Assembly (NCBI RefSeq): GCF_018143015.1
Contig: NC_054740.1
Coordinates: 39,833,180-39,897,179, forward strand
Reading direction: 5' to 3'
DNA length: 64,000 bases
From: Lytechinus variegatus
Taxonomy: Eukaryota > Echinodermata > Echinoidea > Temnopleuroida > Toxopneustidae
Made by a program: the position numbers and the translations under genes. Of the stretch, positions 1-9,351 are shown piece by piece. The notes beneath the pieces were generated by a model, which worked only from the letters and a program-made list of their open reading frames with translations, did no database searches and was not told where the DNA came from. Positions within the stretch are counted from its first letter, which is position 1, and every line of letters starts with the position of its first letter.

Positions 1-899
1 AAAAATAACCTTAGCCACAAAGAGGTAGGATCTGTACGGAACATACACTTCTTAAATATACAGGCTGTCGAGTCTAAAGTAGAACCAATGTCAAAAGATG
101 TACTTTGGGCAAATTTATAAAATTAGGACATGTCCTTGATCTACTTGTAATTAAATTGCCTTTTTATTTCCTATTTGTTTATAAACAAAGCAATATTCAT
201 TTTTCATGAGTTATATTTTATAAAATTCATTTTATTCATGCTTTAGTGTGATATTCATATTTCATATTTGTAGATTTACTATTTTTTTTTTGGTTTTACA
301 TTTTGTCTAATAGGATGATGCAATTTGACAATTTCCATGGAGGTGATTGATGATGATAAATAATTGGTGAAGTAGGCCTAATAGAACAGTGCCTGGACCA
401 TAGAGAGAAATACAAACTACAGCAGTTATATGAGTGAGTTAGTTAGTGATTATTTTTGATAATAAAGGTTGTTCACATTTTTTTGGCAAAAATAGACCTG
501 CCTTTGAAAAACCCATTTCAATTTTGTTTCTAGATTATAGTTAGTGTCGTTTTTAATTACAGATCAAAATATTCTGTGCAACAAAACATATCAACTTTAA
601 TTCTGACTATTCATATAATTTACATATGTTAATTTATATATTCATATTTACAAAAAAAATCTGTCATTTTTTCGAAGAGTACATGTAGTTAGAATGGAGA
701 GTGGTATGTAAACTGCAGAGAACATGTTTAAGTGATATGCTTTATAGAAGTACAACTTTATAATTAGAAGTAAGATTTCCTATGGTATGTGTTGAAGAAA
801 CATATATACCTATGCATAGTCTCACTTTTCTTAAAACATTTTTTTATAAATCATGACAATTTAATTGATTTTCTTTCTCTATTTTTTTTCAATCTGCAG
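1..899. other. AT-rich non-coding DNA
   Basis: No coding exon or repeat family is recognised here. The sequence is AT-rich with short homopolymer runs. It ends in a strong pyrimidine tract and a CAG acceptor-like site at 898-899. Confidence 0.5.
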
Positions 900-969
900 G
901 ACTGGTGTAACAGATGTTTTCATTCAAGAAATCCAACTATTCAACATTGAAGACTTAGGAACCACGTGA
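900..969 (+). CDS. Possible terminal exon of an unknown upstream gene
   Basis: A long pyrimidine tract ends in CTGCAG at 894-899. After it, one frame is open for 22 codons (TGVTDVFIQEIQ, then LFNIEDLGTT) and stops at TGA 967-969. That is what a last coding exon entering from the left of the window would look like. I do not recognise the peptide, and a 22-codon open stretch can occur by chance. No coding exon of the same gene is visible upstream. Confidence 0.22.
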
Positions 970-1139
970 TGAAGATGGAAAAGGTTTTTTTTTTCCAAGT
1001 CCAATTAAAAAAAAAAAATTATCACACCCCAAATTCATGACGTATGAAATTTCTCATTGATTTTCATTAAAATTGGTTGCAAAAAGAGAAGCTATAAACA
1101 TACAAATAGGAGCAGCGGATTGAAGTTGCTTGAAAGTGG

Positions 1140-1660
1140 GGGGGGGGGCAGGGAAAATGCTGTTTTATGTGACATTTTTAAAAAGTTGCGAGCAAGCAAA
1201 ATTTTGACATTTTAAAAAGAAATATCCAATTTTGTGATAGATTTCGACAAAATATTCAAAATGATATATTTCACCCTTTGCTTTCCTTTTTCTTTTTTTC
1301 CCCTTGGTCGTGATTTTTTTTTTTGGGGGGGGCAAGAGCATTGGCGGCGGAAGGCAAAAAATTTAGGGGGGTCCATCTGAATTTATCCACCTAAATCCTA
1401 GAAGGGACCACAAAAATTTCCAGCAAAAAAAAGGTTGTCAACCACAATTTTAGGGGGGGGGCACAACGATTTTAAGGGGGGGCCAACCTGAATTTAGGGG
1501 GGACGCAGGAAAAAAACTTGACGAGCAAAAAAAAAAAAAGATTCTCAACAAAAAAATTAGGAGGGGGGACTGTCCCCCACCTCAAATTTAGGGGGGACAG
1601 GTCCCCCTATCCCACCGCTTCCACCGCCTATGGGCAAGAGTCCTTCAAGCCCCACCTCCA
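1140..1660. repeat. G-run repeat remnants
   Basis: Repeated blocks of the form AATTTAGGGGGG, separated by A-rich stretches, with several G runs of 7-10. Similar G- and C-bounded sequence occurs at 21.35-22.03 kb, 7.5 kb and 59.2-59.4 kb. It appears to be a dispersed repeat; its family is not identified. Confidence 0.4.
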
Positions 1661-2655
1661 TCTGTACGAACCTGCTTATATACCCCACTCACATGAATTA
1701 TTAAACTTATTGCACACAGGATTTCCTTCAGAAGTATATTATAGAAATGAAAATATTGTTTTCTTGTTTCAAAGGGCACTCGTCATGGTGACCATAAAAC
1801 AGATCCTTCTCAAGTGAAAGGGGCACAGAACAAATTCTTTAGAAGCGCTCTTCTTGTGTAAAAGGGGGCAGTGATTCAAGAAAGGGCACTTTCAAGAAGG
1901 CGAGGGGGCACTTTGTATTACATGAAACGGGCTCTCAGATGGAAGGGCACAGAACACGTGGGGGACATTTTTGGGTGAAAAATTGCATATAATACCATGG
2001 TCACATTTGCTCTACGGCGGCCGTACGGCGGCCGTAGATACCTGAATTCGAGAGATTTCTGCGGCGGCCGCAGAAAATCTGCGGTGGCCGCAGGGTCGAC
2101 GTACAGCGGATTCCTACTTTTTACAGGCCGTAGGGGTGGCCGTAGAATTTTAACGCGGAGTTATAACATTTTTTCTTTTCTACGCTCGCCGTAGAAATTA
2201 GACTAGCCGTAGGCATGGCGTAGAATGGTCTACGGCGGCCGTACGTCGAGCGTACGGTGGCCGTGCTGCTGCCCTCGTGTTTTTCTTCCCTCCTTTCCCC
2301 TTCTCCTTTTGTGTTATATGCTCGGAGCCACAAGGCGCGTATTTAGAATTTTGCACCTCGGGGGCTCGACCTATAATTTTTGGCCCATATGCATGTGTAC
2401 TTTTCAGAAAAAAAATGGCGACCCCTCCTCGTCAGGCAAACAGGTGCCTTAAATGCATGTTGAATTATTTTATATCATAATCACATGAAAAAGGGCAACT
2501 GCAGACCACTTTTTTTTTAATGATAAATTAATAAAAAGCAAACTATCCATGAATATGATGTAATAGCCTACCACTTTTTTTAAAAGAACAAATGTGACCA
2601 GCAAGCACAGATATTGCCCTTTCACCAGCGGCTGACTTGGGTAAAATATGACGTT

Positions 2656-2702
2656 ATCATCATTATTATTATTACTATTATTATTACTAATATTATTATT
2701 AT
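2656..2702. repeat. ATT microsatellite
   Basis: Interrupted ATT trinucleotide repeat inside the 1992-3712 element. Confidence 0.7.
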
Positions 2703-2903
2703 CTTGGGGAGTTAAATGCTGATTTTTGTTGTTGTTTCCTAGGGTGTAGTTATATTGACTTTATTCATATAAACATATTAACATGGTTAAGGGAGATCTA
2801 TCTGTCAGGGCGAGCTGAAAATTGTTTATATTCCAAAATGACCCAAAGTTTGGAAATTCTAAGCATTATTTGTAATCATGAACAGTATGGGCACTTAAAT
2901 ATT

Positions 2904-3034
2904 ATTCGATGCGAGCGCGAAGCGGGAGCTGAACTTTTTTTTATATTCCGTTCCAAAACTAGACATTCTCCGCAATTTAGGTAATCATTAACAGGATGTC
3001 CATCTAACTAATCATTCGATGCGAGCGCGAAGCG
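2904..3034. repeat. 110-bp direct repeat with GCGAGCGCGAAGCG
   Basis: The motif ATTCGATGCGAGCGCGAAGC occurs at 2904 and again at 3014. Similar flanks on both copies (paired T-rich and ATTCCAAAA-type blocks) suggest a divergent two-copy tandem duplication. Confidence 0.55.
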
Positions 3035-3099
3035 CGAATCACCCCAAAAGTCGAATTTGCCCCCCCCCCCTTCCTAGGTCGAACATCAATTTGGTGCCC

Positions 3100-3250
3100 C
3101 CGCACTTTTATTACTCCCCCTTTTCTCTTCTCTCTTTTTCCCTTATTCTTGTTTCTTTCTCTCTTTTCTCCCTTTCCTCTTGTTCTTCTTTCCCCCTCCT
3201 TTTTTATCTCCCTTTTCTTTCCCTTTCTTCCATCCCTCTTTTGGCACCCC
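3100..3250. repeat. Pyrimidine (CT) tract
   Basis: About 150 bases of almost pure C and T on the plus strand. Open frames across it on either strand are compositional artefacts. Confidence 0.6.
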
Positions 3251-3712
3251 ATTTTTTCCTACCCAGGGGCCCGGACCCCGAAAACCCACCCCTCCCTCCC
3301 ACCCAAAATAAGTGCATGGGCATGGTGCGAAACTTTGAAAACTTTCTGAAATGAAATGTCTAATGTAAAATATCATGAGTGTGACAAGCAATTTATGGTA
3401 TACTACCTGTATAGTCCCCCTGCGGCCGCCGTGTGGGCGCCTTGCGGCCACCTCGCGTCTGCCGTAGTATTTGTCAAAAACCTACGGCCAGCGCAGGGTC
3501 GCCCTAGGGCGACCGTACGTCATGATTTCAAGGACATACGCCAGCCGCAGATTTCTTTTCTCCATAAATTAAAAAATACGCCGTACGGCGACCGTAACAT
3601 ATGTGACCACTAGAGTAAGTGGCCGTGGAAATTCTGAGGCGACCGTAGAATTGCTACTCGCCGTAGAAATTTTAGAATCTACGGCGGCCGTAGCAAATGT
3701 GACCAAGGTATA

Positions 3713-4766
3713 AGGAAGAGCACTAATTGGTATTACCTAAAACAGGTTCTCATCAGGTGAAAGGGACACAGTACACGTTCGTGAGGGGGCATTTTCTTGC
3801 ATAAAAAGGCACTTTTCAGTGCTTCAAAAAGTAGGGGGAATTGTCCCCCCCCCCCCCAGCATACAAAAACATATTTATTTTGGTTCAAACTATTAACATA
3901 CGCTGAAGAAAAATGTAAAGCTTAATCCTCTGATAATGTGATTTTTTTCTGGATAATTAATAAAATTCACCACTAACCAGAAAATTCCTTCATGTCTTTC
4001 ATTTGTGTTCATATAGTATTTGTACCGAGCTAAAATGAAAGGGATTTGGAATTAGCAAAATTCAAAGTGAGACGGAGATCGAGAGAGGGAAAGAGTGATG
4101 AGAAGTGGGTTGAAAAGAGATGAGAAAGAAATGGAGGGGCACATAATTATGAAGAGATAATTTAGAGGAGGTGGTGAGAGAGCTGGTGTTGGAAGTAGGA
4201 ACAAAAGGGGTGGAAGAGAAATAAGACGAGATTTTTGGAAACCAGGAGACAGATAACAAGTGGGAAAATAAGAAGGAAATATATGAAAAGTTAAGTTGCA
4301 AAAGGGGCTAGGGCCACTCCAAGAGAATTAATTTTTTTAATTCTCCCATATTGCAATATTCTTATGCGAAAATGAATTTTCATGATACCCTACCATTAGA
4401 AATTCAAAATTGGGTATAAGAGAAATCTACTTATCTTCATATTTTTTTAAGATATTTTTTTCCAGAAAAATTATGAATGGACCTAACCCCTTTTGAAAAA
4501 AAAATGAATTTTCTTTTTTAGTTCACTTTTTTATTGGAATTTCAAGTTTTCTATGGTATCATCTTATAGAGCTACTAAAAATCAATTAAGACATAAAAAT
4601 CAAATTTGATTAAAAATGGACCTAACCCCTTTTAAAAGTGAGCTCTTCATATGTAGGAGAAGGGCGGCACAAAAGAACATGAGTGGGAAAATGATTAAAT
4701 GGAAAAAACAGAGTAAGAAATGCTGGAGAATAAAGGGGACAGGAAACATATTGAGCATGATAAACT
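3713..4766. other. Non-coding stretch, no gene seen
   Basis: AT-rich DNA with a purine-rich block at about 4060-4280. The phrase CTAACCCCTTTT recurs near 4485 and 4622, which suggests old repeat remnants. Confidence 0.4.
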
Positions 4767-4892
4767 GGGGCCCGTTTCATCATGAGTTACAAGTATGGTA
4801 ACTACGAATACCAATCATAATCAAGGTTCCCACGGTTCACAATAATAGCGATGTTTAAATAGCTGTGTAATTCATTATGAAACGGACGCCAG
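4767..4892. mobile_element. Short MITE with GTTTCAT ends
   Basis: The left end GGGGCCCGTTTCATCATGAG is matched in inverted orientation by a right end containing ATGAAACGGACGCC. At about 125 bp it fits a minimal non-autonomous hairpin element of the 'GTTTCAT' type. Similar ends occur at 15.37, 26.60 and 59.72 kb. Confidence 0.45.
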
Positions 4893-5450
4893 AAGAAAGC
4901 CGGCACGGGGATCCATGAAGATTTTTTTTTTTTTACTTCTCCAAATTAACAAGAAATGACTCTGTTAGTGGTGAAAGTTATTTTTTTCAGTATTCATACT
5001 CAACCAGTGAAAATGAATACCATCATTGTAATATAACCATGATTCCCCCCACCTCCACCTTTTTACCTAATCGCGACTTTATCTACTCTTTTCATCTTCC
5101 CTTTTAGAATTAGCATAGGCCTATAAGACGCAATACAAACATTGTTTTGTTTTTAAGTGATATCGCTTGTGATATCGATACTTTATAAGACGCAACTATC
5201 GTCTCAGATTTGCGCTTGCTTGATTCGCTGAATCATTCGCGTCACGAGCGCGTATCAAAATGAATACATTAATAAATTTGCCAAGTTGACCTTTGTCATT
5301 GCGCTGGTGTGCGTATTGTCTAATACACGTACAAAACCACAGTTGACGAGGGAGCATCGTACGAAATTAATATTAATGGGGGCTTATTTTAGCTTCTAAT
5401 GGTTAAACAAAATGGCGGTAGCTTCGGGGGCCTGGTGCCAACACTTACAT

Positions 5451-5691
5451 AGCGCGCAAAGCGCGCTCCCTAGGGGGTGGGTGCAGGGAGGGGGAGTTTC
5501 CCCATCCCGCGCGAAGCTTTTCGTGTTTCATAAATTAAAATGAAAAGGAGCCGTTTCTCTTGTCTCTAGTACCTCCAATTCGGTTGACTATATTGCGATT
5601 TTGAACCTCGTTTTCAAAAGTGACTGTGAACGCACAAAAGAGGTATACAATGGAGGAAATTAAAATGATAATAACTCCGCGCGAAGCGCGG
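5451..5691. repeat. Recurring GCGCGAAGCGCG palindromic motifs
   Basis: GC-rich palindromes in AT-rich DNA: AGCGCGCAAAGCGCGCT at 5451, CCGCGCGAAGC at 5507 and CCGCGCGAAGCGCGG at 5677. A sister motif, CCGCGCGCAGCGCGG, lies at 7366. They look like parts of a dispersed repeat. Confidence 0.4.
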
Positions 5692-6135
5692 AAGCTTAAG
5701 TGTTTTATCGATTTTTCTTGCCATAAAAAGGGTCCCGAGAAAAGGGTATTCTCAAAGATATATTGAAACTTTCTTTGGAAAGATCAGATTTGATTACAAA
5801 CAATTTAGCATCAGTGCATATTTTTAACTCGCAAAACAGAGGAGAAGATTGGTAGAGGAAGATATTCCTCCCCGCGCAGAGCAATGAAACTCTGAAATTT
5901 CAAAGGGCGGACGTTTCATCAAATGTAGATATCTCTAATACCCAATCGTCTCTAATTCAATTGATTTTCTAAGATTATTGAACTTCATTACAAGGAAAAT
6001 AGTGCGCATAAAGTTGAAACTTCTGTGATTTATTGAAATTATCTATCTATATTATAAAGGATGATTAATTTTTTGACTTATCCTGAAGCGCTTCATTTTG
6101 AATATAAAGAAACTTAATGTCATTCAAAATTTCAA

Positions 6136-7013
6136 ACTGAGGGCGCAAAACAGGACAGGAGATGAATGTATACAGGGAAATGACATGAAGTTTAAAGGGG
6201 AATGAAACCTTTGGAACAAATAGGCTTGTGAAGAAACAGAAAAATAAAAGAATAAGAATAAAGAAAGTTTGAGAAAAATCGGACAAATAGTGAGAAAGTT
6301 ATGAGCATTTGAATATTGCAATCACTAATGCTATGGAGATCCTCACGTTGGCAATGCGACAAGGATGTGTGATGTCACTGATGAACAACTTTCCCTTTGG
6401 TGGACTATAAAATACCCTCAAAATGTCTCTTTTTGCTTTTTCTTATGATGATACAAACTCTTTATCCATGATGTATTCTTAAAAAATATGTATTACATGC
6501 CCTCATGTAGACAGAACACATGATTTATGGATAGATGTGATAAAAGAGGTAATTCTAGTGAAATATATACTAAAGTAATGGGGAGAGTTGTTCACAAGTG
6601 ACATCACACATCTTTGTCGCATTGCCAATTTGCTATCTCCATAGCATTAGTGATCGCAATATTCAAATGCTCATAACTTTCTCATTATTTGTCCGATTTT
6701 TCTCAAACTTTCGTTGATCTGTTTCTTTGATTTTTCTGTTTTCACACAAGCTATCTTGTTCCAATGGTTTCATTCTCCTTTAATACAATTTGATAAACAA
6801 AATATTGTACTTTTTTATCAAACTGAGGGCGCAAAACAGGACAGGAGATGAATGTATACAGGGAAATGACATGAAGTTTAATACAATTTGATAAACAAAA
6901 TATTGTACTTTTTTATCAAACTGAGGGCGCAAAACAGGACAGGAGATGAATGTATACAGGGAAATGACATGAAGTTTAATACAATTTGATAAACAAAATA
7001 TTGTACTTTTTTA
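6136..7013. repeat. 98-bp tandem array, three copies, split by a MITE
   Basis: The unit begins ACTGAGGGCGCAAAACAGGA. Copies 2 and 3 start at 6822 and 6920, exactly 98 bp apart. Copy 1 starts at 6136 and is split at its internal TTAA (6192-6195) by the 584-bp MITE. It resumes after the second TTAA at 6780. Confidence 0.8.
6196..6779. mobile_element. TTAA-flanked MITE with long inverted arms (AGGGGAATGAAACC family)
   Basis: The element begins AGGGGAATGAAACC and ends with the inverted form GGTTTCATTCTCCT. Both sides carry TTAA (6192-6195 and 6780-6783). Arms of roughly 200 bp pair across a short AT-rich centre. TTAA duplication is typical of piggyBac and Kolobok families; which one is not decided. 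Partial relatives lie at 13387-13560 and 37463-37520. No coding capacity. Confidence 0.7.
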
Positions 7014-7099
7014 TTTAATACGACACGAATTCCATACCTTCCTCTTTTTAAATTAGGAACCTGTTTGCCCTCAAATTATGGTTGTTTATAGTAATGACT

Positions 7100-8400
7100 G
7101 AAAAGCGGGAGAAGCTGACTTTATGGAGGTGACGGCAGAAACTGATATAGATTTTACCCGCTCGGAGCCGACCAGACCAGAAGTTGCGCGATCAATTGAA
7201 AAAAAAGATAACTTCATATATTTACTTCGGCCTAACCTTACTCAAATTCATGCCCTAATGTATAAAATTTTAACTTTAACTGGCAAGAAGCACATAGCTG
7301 AGGTGGAAAAACAGGGTTAGAGAAAGGGTGGGGGAACAATGGAGAACTTCAATATTGTCATTTAACCGCGCGCAGCGCGGAAGCAAAATGAATTTAGAGC
7401 AAGAAGAGTGAAGGAGTTTCTCTTTTGAGAAAAAAAAATAAAGAATAAAAAGAAAAAAAAACACAAAGCTACCTTTCTTCCCTTTCCTCCCTTCCCTTTT
7501 CCTTTTCTCCTCTCTTTTTTCCCTTCTTTTTGGGGACGTTTTTTTTGGGGGGGCGACCGCCCCCACCGCCCCCCCCCCCGGCTACGTGCCTGTTTTCTTG
7601 GCCTACAAAAAAGGGGGTCGCCGGGTCAATATACACCTAAATGATTCTCTTAACCGCTTAACTACAGGAGTGATTTAATTTGGAATTGAGAATAATTCTA
7701 TATCGGCCTAATTGAGTCGAGTTCATATACATTTTGGCCCGATACAATGAAAACAAATTCGTACAGAGCTACTATTCATTTTATTTTCTTCCGTGATATA
7801 ATTAACTGGGCGAAATTTTCTCAACTCAATGTTTTATCTCCCATGAAGTGAAACCTTTACCTTTAAAATGTTCATCTGTTTTTATCTGCATTGCATCTGG
7901 AATATACCTTTCGATAGACAGATGATGATTGAAAACAATACGCCCCCCCCCCCCCCTTTACATGATGTAGGCGAACTTGACTTGAATCCGCTAGTACAGT
8001 GATCGAGCTGTCAAGCTATATGAATGTGTTAAAAAAAATAAACGTAAACATGGCACAATTAACCAAATTCTGCGACTCTTGGGATATTCATCATTGATTG
8101 TTCTGGGGTTCCGAGACACACAGAGCTCTACCCCCCCCCCTCAATCCAACCCTAATCCCCCCCCAAAAAAAACAAAAACAAAAAAAATGTATCGATGGCG
8201 CCAAAAATAAGGACAATAATGTAAAAGCTTGGATTTCTATATAGTGTTTGCCCTTTAAGCCATGTGTTTGGACCCTTGTTTTGTTTTTGGACGAGGGTGT
8301 GAAGTGACCCTTATGAAAGAAACATGAGGTAATTATTTGTTGTTTATCCAAATTCCAAACTCCGATAAAATATAATATTTTATATCTGGGGGAATTCCCC
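7100..8400. other. Non-coding stretch upstream of SGT1
   Basis: No gene recognised. It holds a GCGC palindrome at 7366, a pyrimidine tract at 7470-7530, C/G runs near 7550-7580, a poly-C run near 7945, and C runs near 8130-8165. Confidence 0.4.
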
Positions 8401-8402
8401 GT

Positions 8403-8449
8403 CACATGTGCAAATGCACACGAGACATGCAAGTGACGTCAGACGTCAT
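8403..8449 (+). promoter_or_regulatory. Putative SGT1 promoter: E-box and two CRE-like sites
   Basis: The palindromic E-box CACATGTG (8403-8410) is followed by a full CRE, TGACGTCA (8434-8441), and an overlapping second ACGTCAT core (8441-8449). This sits just before a candidate leader exon with a consensus donor. CREs close to the start site are common in TATA-less housekeeping promoters. The link to SGT1 is inferred from position. Confidence 0.38.
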
Positions 8450-8454
8450 ACAAG

Positions 8455-8510
8455 GACATTCTAGAAAAATTGGATCCTGACGAAATTTAGCGGACCCAGG
8501 CCAGGCCCAG
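8455..8510 (+). other. Candidate non-coding first exon of SGT1
   Basis: A stretch without ATG ends CCCAG followed by the donor GTAAGC at 8511. Spliced to the acceptor at 9254-9255, it gives a short 5' leader with no upstream ATG before the start at 9263. The left end is approximate. Confidence 0.35.
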
Positions 8511-9262
8511 GTAAGCCAATTTTTCTACCAGACTTCGTTTCTTTGACCTCTAGAAATACAAGAAAAATAAGCAGTATAGATCTAGGCATACTCTATTCAA
8601 ATAATAGACATAGGTGTCTGGGATATATACGATATTACGGGTGAATTGACGAACAATGTCCTGAAACATTTCCTGGCGTGGTCCCATGTATTGATAGCCG
8701 TGTTGGTTACATGTCACAACTAGCACAACTCACTTTAATTTTGAAAACAAAACAAAAACCTGCTACTATGTGGACTAAGCAAGAACATTTCTTGAAAAAT
8801 AAATCTGAATGTTCGCACTCATTTTCTTTTAATCTCGAATATTAAATTATGGCAAAAAAGTTCCTGTTTTTCGAGCTTTCTTCTGCCTTCTGGGCTTTTT
8901 AAATTAACATTATTTCTAGATCTGTATTTGTATATAATTTGGTTAGAATATTATTGTTGGCTAGAGAATAGATGTACCTTTGTGAAGTTTGTCTTAAATC
9001 AATGTAATTTGTAATCGTAAAGCATTAGATTTTATTACAATGAAAATAACATTAGAACTACTAGATACCTGCAGGAGATTTCTGCTGTCATGGCTGTTCT
9101 CGAATTCTCCAAAGCAAACGAAGAAGGAAGAAATCGAGTAAAGCAAAGCACGTGCTGTTGGTTGTGAAGCACATGCAATGTTTTAGATTCATTGACCAAT
9201 AAAGTGAAATGTCAATTTGATTATAAGATTTGTTCTCTTTTTTTTCTCCATCAAGGTTTAAA

Positions 9263-9351
9263 ATGGCGTCAGCAGATGAGCAAAAGGAAAAGCAGTCTGA
9301 ACCATTGGCAAAGCAGCAACAAGCACCATTGCCTCAACCTCAGAAACAAAG
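9263..9351 (+). CDS. SUGT1: SGT1 coding exon 1 (linker)
   Basis: The acceptor is a strong pyrimidine tract ending CATCAAG at 9255. ATG at 9263 has context AAAATGG. It encodes [10 protein letters not shown], then a Gln/Pro-rich run, and ends in phase 2 at the donor GTAATT. The frame is also open upstream to the acceptor (Phe-Lys), so a longer coding exon cannot be excluded. Confidence 0.7.

Larger units (their letters stand above)
1992..3712. mobile_element. Foldback-like element with clustered GC palindromes
   Basis: The ends are inverted copies: ATACCATGGTCACATTTGCT on the left and, on the other strand, ATACCTTGGTCACATTTGCT on the right. Just inside each end lies a cluster of short GC-rich palindromes: CTACGGCGGCCGTA at 2012, CTGCGGCGGCCGCAG at 2059, CTGCGGTGGCCGCAG at 2079, and CTACGGCGGCCGTAG near 3679. 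The middle holds an ATT microsatellite, a 110-bp direct repeat and a pyrimidine tract. No transposase is seen. A foldback-type non-autonomous DNA transposon is the best reading; superfamily and target duplication are unclear. Confidence 0.55.

Noticed and set aside
3004-3451. Lys/Arg/Glu- and Ser/Pro-rich frames on opposite strands
   Set aside because: Both read the same pyrimidine tract; no start context or homology.
9073-9138. Exon-like segment between CTGCAG and GTAAAG upstream of SGT1
   Set aside because: Its open frame meets a stop when joined to the SGT1 exon at 9256 and it does not resemble a TPR; at most an alternative leader exon.
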